Assembly: GCA_031398745.1 (NCBI GenBank)
Contig: JANNNX010000014.1
Span: forward strand, 1-5,055
From: JANNNX01 sp031398745
GTDB taxonomy: Bacteria; Actinomycetota; Acidimicrobiia; Acidimicrobiales; CADCSY01
Length of the DNA stretch: 5,055 nt
Reading direction: 5' to 3'
This document shows positions 1 through 4,894 of this stretch, one piece after another. Numbering within the stretch: position 1 is the first letter of the stretch; each line of letters begins with the position of its first letter. A program made the position numbers and the translations under genes. The notes under the pieces are model-generated. The model saw only the letters and a list, made by a program, of their open reading frames with translations. It searched no databases and was not told the DNA's origin.

Positions 1-357
1 CACGACGCGGCTCGGCCGCTCGCTTCCGACGCGCTGTTCCGAGCGGTGGTGGCGGCGGTCGCCGCCGGGGCCGCGGGCGCCGTTCCCGGCCTGCCCATCG
101 CCGACACGGTCAAGCAGGTGGCGGGCGACGAGGTGGTGGCCACCCTCGACCGGGCCACGTTGGTGGCCGTCCAGACCCCTCAGGCGTTCCGGGCCGAGAG
201 CCTGCGCCGGGCCCACCTCGGGGCCCCGGAGGCCACCGACGATGCCGCTCTGGTCGAGGCGGCCGGTGGCAGGGTGGTGGTCGTGCCCGGTGAGCTCGCA
301 AACCGCAAGATCACCGTGCCCGATGACCTGGCGTCGGCGGCCGCGGTGCTGGCGTGA
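1..357 (+). CDS. ispD: IspD, 2-C-methyl-D-erythritol 4-phosphate cytidylyltransferase (partial, C-terminal half)
   Basis: This cytosolic enzyme transfers CMP from CTP to methylerythritol phosphate in the MEP isoprenoid pathway. The frame is open from base 1, so the N-terminal half, including the glycine-rich CTP-binding loop, lies outside the window. The visible 118 residues begin exactly at the family motif HDAARP. They continue with DTVK (about residues 35-38), an Arg followed by VQTPQAF, TDDAAL, and the C-terminal NRKITVPDDL with the conserved substrate-side Lys. Usual family length is about 220-230 residues, so roughly half is missing. The stop codon overlaps the ispF start by 4 nt (GTGA), which indicates translational coupling. 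In many actinobacteria carD lies upstream of ispD; that cannot be checked here. Recognition is firm from the motifs and the ispF neighbour. Confidence 0.95.
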   Translation, partial: HDAARPLASDALFRAVVAAVAAGAAGAVPGLPIADTVKQVAGDEVVATLDRATLVAVQTPQAFRAESLRRAHLGAPEATDDAALVEAAGGRVVVVPGELANRKITVPDDLASAAAVLA

Positions 358-827
358 TCCGGGTCGGGATCGGCTTCGACGTCCACCCGGTGAGCGGCGA
401 CCCGGCGCGCCCGCTGGTCCTGGGTGGGGTCGTGCTCGAGGGCGAGCGGGGGTTGGTGGGCCACAGCGACGCCGACGCCGTGGCCCATGCCGCCGCCGAC
501 GCCCTCCTCGGGGCCTCCGGGTTGGGTGAGTTGGGCGAGCACTTCCCGGACACCGACGAGCGATGGCGGGGAGCCGACAGCGTCGGTCTCCTGGAGGCGG
601 TGGCCGGCCTCCTGACCACGGCCGGCTGGCGACCGGTCAACGTCGATTGCGCGGTGGTGCTCGATGCACCTCGGCTGGCCCCGTACCGTCGGCGCATGCA
701 GGAGCTGCTCAGTGCTGCCGTCGGCGCCGACGTGACCGTGCGCGCCCGTCGGGCCGAAGGACTCGGGGCCATCGGTCGGGCCGAGGGCATCGCCTGCCTG
801 GCGGTGGCCCTGGTCGAGCGGGACTGA
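354..827 (+). CDS. ispF: IspF, 2-C-methyl-D-erythritol 2,4-cyclodiphosphate synthase
   Basis: IspF cyclises CDP-methylerythritol 2-phosphate to the cyclodiphosphate with release of CMP, two pathway steps after IspD. At 157 aa it has the normal family length. The GTG start at 354 overlaps the ispD stop (GTGA) and gives the canonical N-terminus IRVGIGFDVH. Expected metal ligands are present: Asp9, His11 and His45, in the block HSDADAVAHAAADALLGA. HFPDTD (63-68) and the C-terminal GR-x-EGIA (141-147) are also present; the latter Arg and Glu line the trimer core in known structures. Two positions are odd. The usual DIG is ELG (Glu59), and the usual ATTTE nucleotide-binding stretch reads ARRAE (131-135), so the Thr residues that contact the diphosphate of CDP in the E. 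coli enzyme are Arg. No Shine-Dalgarno is obvious, so coupling to ispD is likely. Confidence 0.96.
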   Translation: MIRVGIGFDVHPVSGDPARPLVLGGVVLEGERGLVGHSDADAVAHAAADALLGASGLGELGEHFPDTDERWRGADSVGLLEAVAGLLTTAGWRPVNVDCAVVLDAPRLAPYRRRMQELLSAAVGADVTVRARRAEGLGAIGRAEGIACLAVALVERD

Positions 828-837
828 GGCGGCACCG

Positions 838-1833
838 ATGCCGGCGAAGCGAGGCTCCGGTCCGGGTCGCGGTCGCGAGGGGCGTCCGGGCGGGGCTCGC
901 TCCGGCCCGCCCCCGGGCCGTACGCCATCGGCTCGAGGTGCGGCGGCCCGTGGCCCGGCCGCTCGGGGTCGCCCCGGGGGCCGAGGCCGCGGCGGCGACC
1001 GGGCTGGCGTGGCGGTGTCGAGGGGATCGGCTGCCGACCGGCGCTCCGAGCTCGGCGGGACCCAGATCGAAGGCCGCCATGCAGTGCGGGAGCTGTTGCT
1101 GGCCGGCCGTCGACGGGTGCGCGACCTCTGGCTGGCCGACGACCTCGACGACTCGCCGATCCTGGACGACATCCGTGAGCTGGCGGCCGAGGCCCGGGTC
1201 ACGCTCCGTCGCGTTCGCCGTGACGAACTGGAGGCGGCCGCCCTGTCCGAAGCTCCTCAGGGGGTCCTGGCGCATGCGGCCGCGCTCGAGCCGGTCGACC
1301 TCGACGAGCTGGCCAAGCCGGTGGGTGGCCGCCCGCCCTTCCTGGTCTGCCTGGACGGCGTCACCGACCCCCACAACGTGGGTGCGATCCTGCGGACGGC
1401 CCTCGGCGCCGGGGCGTCCGGTGTGGTGCTGCCCCGTCACCGGGCCGCCCACGTGACCCCGACGGTGGCCAAGGCGGCCGCCGGCGCGGTCGAGCACCTG
1501 CCCATGGCGGTGGTCTCGGGGTTGCCGTCGGCCTTGGCGAGGTTGTCCGAGCTCGGCGTATGGATCGTGGGCCTCGATGCCGGCGCCGAGCGGTCGCTGT
1601 TCGATCTCGAGGTCGCCGAGGCGCCGGTGGCTTTGGTGCTCGGTGACGAGGGACGGGGCATGGGCCGCCTGGTCCGGGCCCGTTGCGACGTGCTCAGCGC
1701 CATTCCCCTGTGGGGTCCGGTGGCGTCGCTCAACGTGTCGGTGGCCGCCGCCCTGGCGTGCTACGAGGTCGCCCGCCGACGTCAGTCGCCGGGAGAGGGC
1801 TCGAGCGCCAGCGACAGCGAGTTGATGCAGTAA
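838..1833 (+). CDS. rlmB: RlmB-type 23S rRNA (guanosine-2'-O-)methyltransferase, TrmH/SpoU family
   Basis: This is a SAM-dependent 2'-O-ribose methyltransferase of the SPOUT (trefoil-knot) superfamily; RlmB members modify a guanosine in the peptidyl-transferase region of 23S rRNA. Of 331 aa, residues 1-72 are a low-complexity Arg/Gly/Pro/Ala tail. A substrate-binding domain starts near 74 (IEGRHAVRELLL), and the catalytic domain covers about 167-317. The three family motifs are clear: DPHNVGAILRTA (Asn180, Arg186), LVLGDEGRGMG (266-276) and IPLWGPVASLNVSVAAA (289-305, Asn299). The ATG at 838 is 10 nt after ispF and has GAGG 8 nt upstream, so the tail is probably translated; a shorter start at GTG 1012 is possible. 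In many actinobacteria cysS sits between ispF and rlmB; here it is absent. The last 52 nt overlap msrB on the other strand, so the final residues are unlikely to be conserved. RlmB versus another TrmH paralogue cannot be fully settled from sequence alone. Confidence 0.9.
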   Translation: MPAKRGSGPGRGREGRPGGARSGPPPGRTPSARGAAARGPAARGRPGGRGRGGDRAGVAVSRGSAADRRSELGGTQIEGRHAVRELLLAGRRRVRDLWLADDLDDSPILDDIRELAAEARVTLRRVRRDELEAAALSEAPQGVLAHAAALEPVDLDELAKPVGGRPPFLVCLDGVTDPHNVGAILRTALGAGASGVVLPRHRAAHVTPTVAKAAAGAVEHLPMAVVSGLPSALARLSELGVWIVGLDAGAERSLFDLEVAEAPVALVLGDEGRGMGRLVRARCDVLSAIPLWGPVASLNVSVAAALACYEVARRRQSPGEGSSASDSELMQ

Positions 1834-2195
1834 CGGTCGCCGGTCGGGCCGGGACCGTCGGGGAAGACGTGGCCCAGGTGGCTTCCGCAACGGCGGCAGG
1901 TCACTTCGGTGCGGAGCATCCCGTGGCTGCGGTCCTCGTGGAGCTCGACCGCGTTGGCGAACATCGGCTCGGTGAAGCTCGGCCAGCCGCTGCCGGAATC
2001 GAACTTGGTGTCGGAGGCGAAGAGGCGGGCCCCACAGGCGGCGCACGAGTAGATGCCGTCGTCGTGGCGGTCCCAGTAGGCCCCGGTGAAGGCGGGCTCG
2101 GTGCCCTTGCGCCGGAGCACCTCGTACTGGGCCGGGGTCAGCGACGCCCGCCACTCGTCATCGGACCGCTCGACCTTGTCGACATCGGCGCCCAT
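1782..2195 (-). CDS. msrB: MsrB, peptide-methionine (R)-S-oxide reductase
   Basis: This enzyme reduces the R-epimer of methionine sulfoxide in oxidised proteins, probably in the cytosol since no signal peptide is seen. From the ATG at 2195 it is 137 aa, normal for a single-domain MsrB. Motifs in order: AFTGAYWDRHDDGIYSC, the zinc cysteines Cys51/Cys54 and Cys100/Cys103, GWPSF (70-74), HLGHVFPDGPGPTG, and RYCINS with the catalytic Cys123. The usual resolving Cys of SGCGWPSF is Ser69 here, so recycling must use another thiol or act directly with thioredoxin. I chose 2195 because GGGAGG lies 5 nt upstream (2201-2206); an in-frame TTG at 2210 would overlap that site. It is convergent with rlmB and shares 52 nt with it. 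Confidence 0.96.
   Translation of the reverse strand: MGADVDKVERSDDEWRASLTPAQYEVLRRKGTEPAFTGAYWDRHDDGIYSCAACGARLFASDTKFDSGSGWPSFTEPMFANAVELHEDRSHGMLRTEVTCRRCGSHLGHVFPDGPGPTGDRYCINSLSLALEPSPGD
1833..1858 (+). terminator. Possible hairpin at the rlmB stop codon
   Basis: ACGGTC (1833-1838) pairs with GACCGT (1853-1858). Inside it CCGG (1840-1843) pairs with CCGG (1849-1852), leaving one bulged G and a 5-nt loop, which makes a GC-rich stem of 10 pairs. It begins on the last base of the rlmB TAA, a typical terminator position, but no T-run follows. The same bases encode the conserved msrB segment DGPGPTGDRY on the other strand, so the pairing may be a by-product of that coding. Confidence 0.3.
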
Positions 2196-2200
2196 GGCGA

Positions 2201-2206
2201 CCTCCC
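2201..2206 (-). promoter_or_regulatory. Ribosome binding site of msrB
   Basis: On the minus strand this reads GGGAGG, a strong Shine-Dalgarno, with 5 nt before the ATG at 2195. It settles the msrB start in favour of MGADVDK over the upstream in-frame TTG at 2210. Confidence 0.75.
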
Positions 2207-2282
2207 GCAATCGGCCGTCGCGACCGACGGCAGCCCTTCGAGCCTAGGGCGGGGTGGTCTCGCGGCCCATCGTCGGGTCGAT

Positions 2283-2298
2283 CGGTCAAGAACCGGAC
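2283..2298 (+). repeat. Near-direct repeat, copy 1
   Basis: CGGTCAAGAACCGGAC matches copy 2 at 2319-2335 except for one substitution (A to C) and one inserted C. The two copies start 36 nt apart and lie upstream of the exported-protein pair, so they may be paired binding sites for a regulator. This is seen directly; the regulatory role is inference. Confidence 0.45.
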
Positions 2299-2312
2299 AT
2301 CGGTGTCCGATG
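2294..2312. promoter_or_regulatory. Overlapping palindromes, possible operator
   Basis: Two perfect 6-bp inverted repeats share this segment: CGGACA/TGTCCG (2294-2299 and 2304-2309, 4-nt loop) and CATCGG/CCGATG (2298-2303 and 2307-2312, 3-nt loop). It lies about 80-100 nt before the start at 2392, between the two direct-repeat copies and between the divergent msrB and exported-protein genes. It could be an operator or an RNA hairpin with two alternative folds. No regulator family is recognised, and I could not pick a convincing -35/-10 pair on either strand of this intergenic region. Confidence 0.4.
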
Positions 2313-2318
2313 AAGTCT

Positions 2319-2335
2319 CGGTCACGAACCCGGAC
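2319..2335 (+). repeat. Near-direct repeat, copy 2
   Basis: CGGTCACGAACCCGGAC is the second copy of the element at 2283-2298, on the same strand. It ends about 57 nt upstream of the ATG at 2392. Confidence 0.45.
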
Positions 2336-2391
2336 GGCGTCGTCCATCTTCAGCACCCCGCGTGGCACAACCAGAGAAAGGGAAGCCACCC

Positions 2392-2856
2392 ATGTTCAAG
2401 AGCAGGATCGCCAAGGTCCTCGCGGCCACCGTCGGCGTCGCCCTCATCGGCGCCGGCGGGATCGCCTACTCGCTGTGGAGCACGGCCGGCGTCGGGCCGG
2501 GCCAGGCCGGGGCCCTGACCGCCCAGTCGATCACCGTCACCGCCGCCGCCGGCGCCGCCGACCTCTACCCAGGGGGGACCGCCGGTGCCGTGCACTTCAC
2601 CCTGACCAACCCGAACCCGTACCCGGTCACCTTCACGTCGATGTCGGCCGGCACGGTGACCTCGAGTGACCCGGTGGCCTGTCCGGCCAGCAACGTGACG
2701 GTGGCCGGTGCCACCGGCCTCTCCCTCACCGTCGGGGCCAACGCCACGTCGAGCCCCCAGTCGATCGCCGGAGTGGTCTCGATGGCGCTGGCCGCGCCCG
2801 ACGGCTGCCAGGCCAAGACCTTCACCGTGGCGCTCACCCTGGCCGGTAGCCAGTAG
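2392..2856 (+). CDS. Small SipW-type exported protein (TasA/camelysin-like signal class)
   Basis: No function is assignable. The 154-aa protein has a basic N-terminus (Lys3, Arg5, Lys8), a hydrophobic stretch at 9-25, then AYSLWSTAGVGPG (25-37). This Ala-rich helix followed by 'LWS' resembles SipW-cognate signal peptides, whose Bacillus examples are the matrix fibre protein TasA and camelysin; actinobacteria carry many proteins of this class. The mature part looks like one beta-sandwich domain: DLYPGG (57-62), FTLTNPNPYPVTFTSMSAG (69-87), then alternating Val/Thr strands. It has two cysteines only (97 and 139), which could form a disulfide. It ends with FTVALTLAGSQ and has no LPXTG or C-terminal membrane segment. 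I chose ATG 2392, preceded by AAAGG (2377-2381); a GTG at 2362 would add ten polar residues before the signal. The next gene has the same junction motif, so the two are probably a functional pair. Confidence 0.8.
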   Translation: MFKSRIAKVLAATVGVALIGAGGIAYSLWSTAGVGPGQAGALTAQSITVTAAAGAADLYPGGTAGAVHFTLTNPNPYPVTFTSMSAGTVTSSDPVACPASNVTVAGATGLSLTVGANATSSPQSIAGVVSMALAAPDGCQAKTFTVALTLAGSQ

Positions 2857-2865
2857 GCCAGCCGC

Positions 2866-2879
2866 CGGGGTCCGCCCCG
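2866..2879 (+). other. Short GC hairpin between the two exported-protein genes
   Basis: CGGGG (2866-2870) pairs with CCCCG (2875-2879) around a TCCG loop, starting 10 nt after the first gene's stop and ending 34 nt before the next ATG. No T-run follows. It might reduce expression of the second gene or protect the upstream mRNA, but a 5-bp GC stem can arise by chance at this base composition. Confidence 0.25.
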
Positions 2880-2913
2880 CGCGGGTGCCGCGTCCTCGCC
2901 ACTCGCCCCTGCC

Positions 2914-4758
2914 ATGACCTCCTCCTCCGACCGACGATCGCGACGTCTGGCCCGGCGTCGCCGAAGCCGGCGGCGCTTGGGGGCAGTCGGGTCGTTGGTG
3001 GTCGGTCTGCTCGCCATGGTGCTTGGGCCCGATCTGCTCCCGGCCTACGCCTTGTGGAGCGCCGACGGGCTGGGCCCGGCGGCCACCGTGGCCTCGTGGG
3101 TGGACACGCCCGCGGCTCCCGTGGCCTCGCTGTCCAGCGACGACGTGAGCCTCACCTGGCCGGCGACGACCATGGCCGGCGGGGGCGCGGTCGAGAGCTA
3201 CTCGGTGCGCCGGATCAGCAACCTCGGTGTCGCCGAGGTGGTCACGGGTGGCTGCGCCGGGTCGATCGTGGGGCTCGCCTGCACCGAGGCGAACGTTCCC
3301 GCCGGCCTGTGGCGCTACACCGTCACCGCCCACCGGGCCGGGTGGCGCAGCCTGGAGGGGCCGACCAGCGCGGTGGTCACCGTGCTGGCCCCGACGCTGG
3401 TCCTGAGCTCCCCGACCACCACCACCGTGCCGAGGACATTCACCGGCACCATCGCCAACCTCGCCCCCGGCTCGGCGTTGACCTTCCGCCTCGACTCGCC
3501 GACGGGTCCGGTGCTGGCCGGGACGCCGGCCGCGGTGCCGGTCAGTGGGGGCGGCGCGGTCAGCGTCACCGTCCCGACCGGGGTCTCCGACACCACCCAC
3601 CTGGTGTACGCCGTCGACGGGACGGGGAGTTCGGCCAGCGCCTCGTTCAGCTACGTCGATTCGCCCACCCTGTCGAGCCTGCAGATGTTCGACTCGGATG
3701 GAGACGGGAAGGTCGATCAGGTGGTGGCGACCTTCGACGAGGCCCTCGATCCGGCCGCGGTCACCACCGCCGGTTGGACACTGACCAGCGCGCCGTCGGG
3801 AGCGACCCTCGCCTCGGTCGCGGTGTCGGGGTCGACGGCCACCCTGACCCTCACCGAGGGGACCGGCGCCGCCAACACCGCAGTCGGCAGCTTCCGAGTG
3901 GCGTTGGCCGCCAACGCCAACGCGATCCGCGACCTCAACGGCAACCAGGCGTCCTTCACCGCCACCGCACCCACCGACCGGGCGGCGCCGGCCCCGGTGA
4001 CGGTGACCATGCAGGACACCAACACCAACGGGAAGGTGGACCGCGTCCGGATGGTGTTCAGCGAGTCCCTGGCGACATACTCGGCCGGCGTCGCCCCCTG
4101 GACGTTGGCGGGCGTGCCGTCGAACGGCACCCTGGCTTCGGTGTCGGTCTCGGGGACGACCGCGACCGCGACCATCACCGAGGGCTCGGGCGCCCGTGAC
4201 ACCGCGGTCGGTAGCTTCACCGTGGCCTTGGCTGCCAGTGCCACCGGGGTGCGCGACGCGCTCGGGAACCAGTCCCGGTTCGCGGCCACGACTCCGCTCG
4301 ACGGGGCCAAGCCGGTGGCGGTCTCGGTCGCCGACACGAATGGAGCCACCGACGGACTCCTCGAGGTGGGGGACACGGTGTCGGTCACCTTCAGCGAGGT
4401 GCTGGCCTCGGCGTCGGTCCCGGCCACCGTGACCGTGACCGAGACCGGGCCGGCATCGGGCAACGACACCCTGACCATCTCGGGCATCACCAGCGGCGCC
4501 CGCTCGCTCGGCTCGTCGAGCTACGTCACCGCCGCCGGGGTCTCGGCCGCCTTCGCCAGCTCGACCACCGCGCTGGCCGGCGGGGGTGCCACGGTCACCG
4601 TCACCGTCGGGGGAGCGTGCGCGGGCACCGGGTGCGTGAGTCTCGGCGCCGGCGGCCCGTCGACCCTCGCCTTCGCCCCGTCGACCACGACCCTGGCCGA
4701 CGCCGCCGGGAACCTCGCGGCCGGATCCCTCAATGTCACCGCGCTCAGACTGTTCTGA
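2914..4758 (+). CDS. Large modular SipW-type exported protein with FN3/Ig-like domains and Asp-rich repeat modules
   Basis: No specific function is recognised; it is probably a secreted or surface adhesin or matrix protein. Of 614 aa, the first 21 contain 11 Arg. A hydrophobic segment (22-38) follows, then AYALWSADGLGP (44-55), the same junction motif as in the preceding gene. Domains by eye are an FN3-like region at 66-158 (Cys114, Cys123), an Ig-like Val/Thr-rich region at 159-249, and three related modules. Modules 1 (251-359) and 2 (360-467) align nearly without gaps: D-x-D-G-D-G-K-V-D or DTNTNGKVD, TFDEAL/VFSESL, LASV-x-VSG, DTAVGSF-type, and RDxxGNQ. Module 3 (468-614) is diverged (TFSEVL, DAAGN). 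The Asp loops look calcium-binding, and the FSE...GN pattern recalls SbsA-type Ig-like domains. There is no LPXTG or C-terminal anchor. The ATG at 2914 is the first start after the upstream stop but has no Shine-Dalgarno; the basic n-region favours it. Confidence 0.8.
   Translation: MTSSSDRRSRRLARRRRSRRRLGAVGSLVVGLLAMVLGPDLLPAYALWSADGLGPAATVASWVDTPAAPVASLSSDDVSLTWPATTMAGGGAVESYSVRRISNLGVAEVVTGGCAGSIVGLACTEANVPAGLWRYTVTAHRAGWRSLEGPTSAVVTVLAPTLVLSSPTTTTVPRTFTGTIANLAPGSALTFRLDSPTGPVLAGTPAAVPVSGGGAVSVTVPTGVSDTTHLVYAVDGTGSSASASFSYVDSPTLSSLQMFDSDGDGKVDQVVATFDEALDPAAVTTAGWTLTSAPSGATLASVAVSGSTATLTLTEGTGAANTAVGSFRVALAANANAIRDLNGNQASFTATAPTDRAAPAPVTVTMQDTNTNGKVDRVRMVFSESLATYSAGVAPWTLAGVPSNGTLASVSVSGTTATATITEGSGARDTAVGSFTVALAASATGVRDALGNQSRFAATTPLDGAKPVAVSVADTNGATDGLLEVGDTVSVTFSEVLASASVPATVTVTETGPASGNDTLTISGITSGARSLGSSSYVTAAGVSAAFASSTTALAGGGATVTVTVGGACAGTGCVSLGAGGPSTLAFAPSTTTLADAAGNLAAGSLNVTALRLF
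3664..3990 (+). repeat. Protein-level repeat module 1 of the large exported protein
   Basis: This encodes residues 251-359. It opens with LQMFDSDGDGKVDQV (Asp260, 262, 264, 268, a calcium-loop pattern), has TFDEAL in the middle, and ends with RDLNGNQ and a Pro-rich linker. It matches module 2 over its whole length. Confidence 0.75.
3991..4314 (+). repeat. Protein-level repeat module 2 of the large exported protein
   Basis: This encodes residues 360-467. Landmarks recur at a 108-residue spacing from module 1: DTNTNGKVDRV (from Asp368), VFSESL, GTLASVSVSGTTAT, TEGSGARDTAVGSF and RDALGNQ. The Asp loop is weaker, with Asn replacing two Asp. Module 3 (residues 468-614) keeps only the TFSEVL and DAAGN landmarks. 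Confidence 0.75.
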
Positions 4759-4760
4759 GC
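4743..4760. terminator. Perfect 7-bp palindrome at the gene/tRNA junction
   Basis: GCTCAGA (4743-4749) and TCTGAGC (4754-4760) form a perfect stem with a 4-nt loop. It contains the last codons and TGA of the large gene, and the final bases of the tRNA-Thr gene on the other strand. It could act as a bidirectional terminator or as the 3' trailer hairpin of the tRNA precursor. Neither strand shows a T-run after the stem, so intrinsic termination is uncertain. Confidence 0.4.
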
Positions 4761-4830
4761 CCGAGGTCGGACTCGAACCGACGACCTGACGCTTACAAGG
4801 CGCCTGCTCTTCCAGCTGAGCTACTCGGGC
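4758..4830 (-). tRNA. tRNA-Thr (anticodon UGU)
   Basis: The minus strand folds as a full cloverleaf. The acceptor stem is GCCCGAG with CTCGGGC (7 perfect pairs). The D-stem is GCTC with GAGC around a loop containing GG. The anticodon stem is GGCGC with GCGTC (one G-U pair) and loop CTTGTAA, giving anticodon TGT at 4797-4795. The variable loop is AGGTC and the T-arm is GTCGG-TTCGAGT-CCGAC. The discriminator base is U (complement of 4758). CCA is not encoded and must be added after transcription. It reads ACA threonine codons, rare in such GC-rich genomes. The gene is convergent with the large exported-protein gene and shares one base with its TGA stop. Confidence 0.95.
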
Positions 4831-4839
4831 GGCGGGGTG

Positions 4840-4845
4840 ACGGTA
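4840..4845 (-). promoter_or_regulatory. Possible -10 box of the tRNA-Thr promoter
   Basis: The minus strand reads TACCGT, a match to the TAnnnT form of actinobacterial -10 boxes, ending 9 nt before the tRNA 5' end. No good -35 box is visible 16-19 nt further upstream, so this is a weak call. Confidence 0.25.
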
Positions 4846-4894
4846 GCGCCGAGGGTCCTTGCTTCGAGGTGGGGCCGCGATCAGGCTGGTCCCG

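Noticed and set aside
709..2154. A 481-codon minus-strand open frame across rlmB and msrB
   Set aside because: It is antisense to a well-supported rlmB and in a shifted frame of msrB. The product is Arg/His/Pro-rich without recognisable motifs.
2241..2289. Possible msrB promoter: TTGACC (minus strand, 2284-2289) with TAGGCT (2241-2246)
   Set aside because: The spacing is about 37 nt, far too long for a -35/-10 pair.
3054..4199. A 381-codon plus-strand frame inside the large exported-protein gene
   Set aside because: It is an out-of-frame shadow. The real frame carries the signal segment and the duplicated modules, and this one is a Gly/Arg/His mix.
3664..4314. Repeat array considered as CRISPR or tandem DNA repeat
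   Set aside because: The periodicity is about 324 bp, coding, and conserved at protein rather than DNA level. There are no short identical repeats with spacers.
3717..4490. A 257-codon minus-strand frame with Val/Ala/Thr-rich, protein-like composition
   Set aside because: It is the complementary frame of the Val/Thr/Ala/Ser-rich repeat modules, which mirrors their composition and even their periodicity. No start signal or independent motif was seen.
4758..4894. tRNA-Thr as an integration site for a mobile element
   Set aside because: No integrase, no second copy of the tRNA 3' end, and no composition shift can be seen inside the window.
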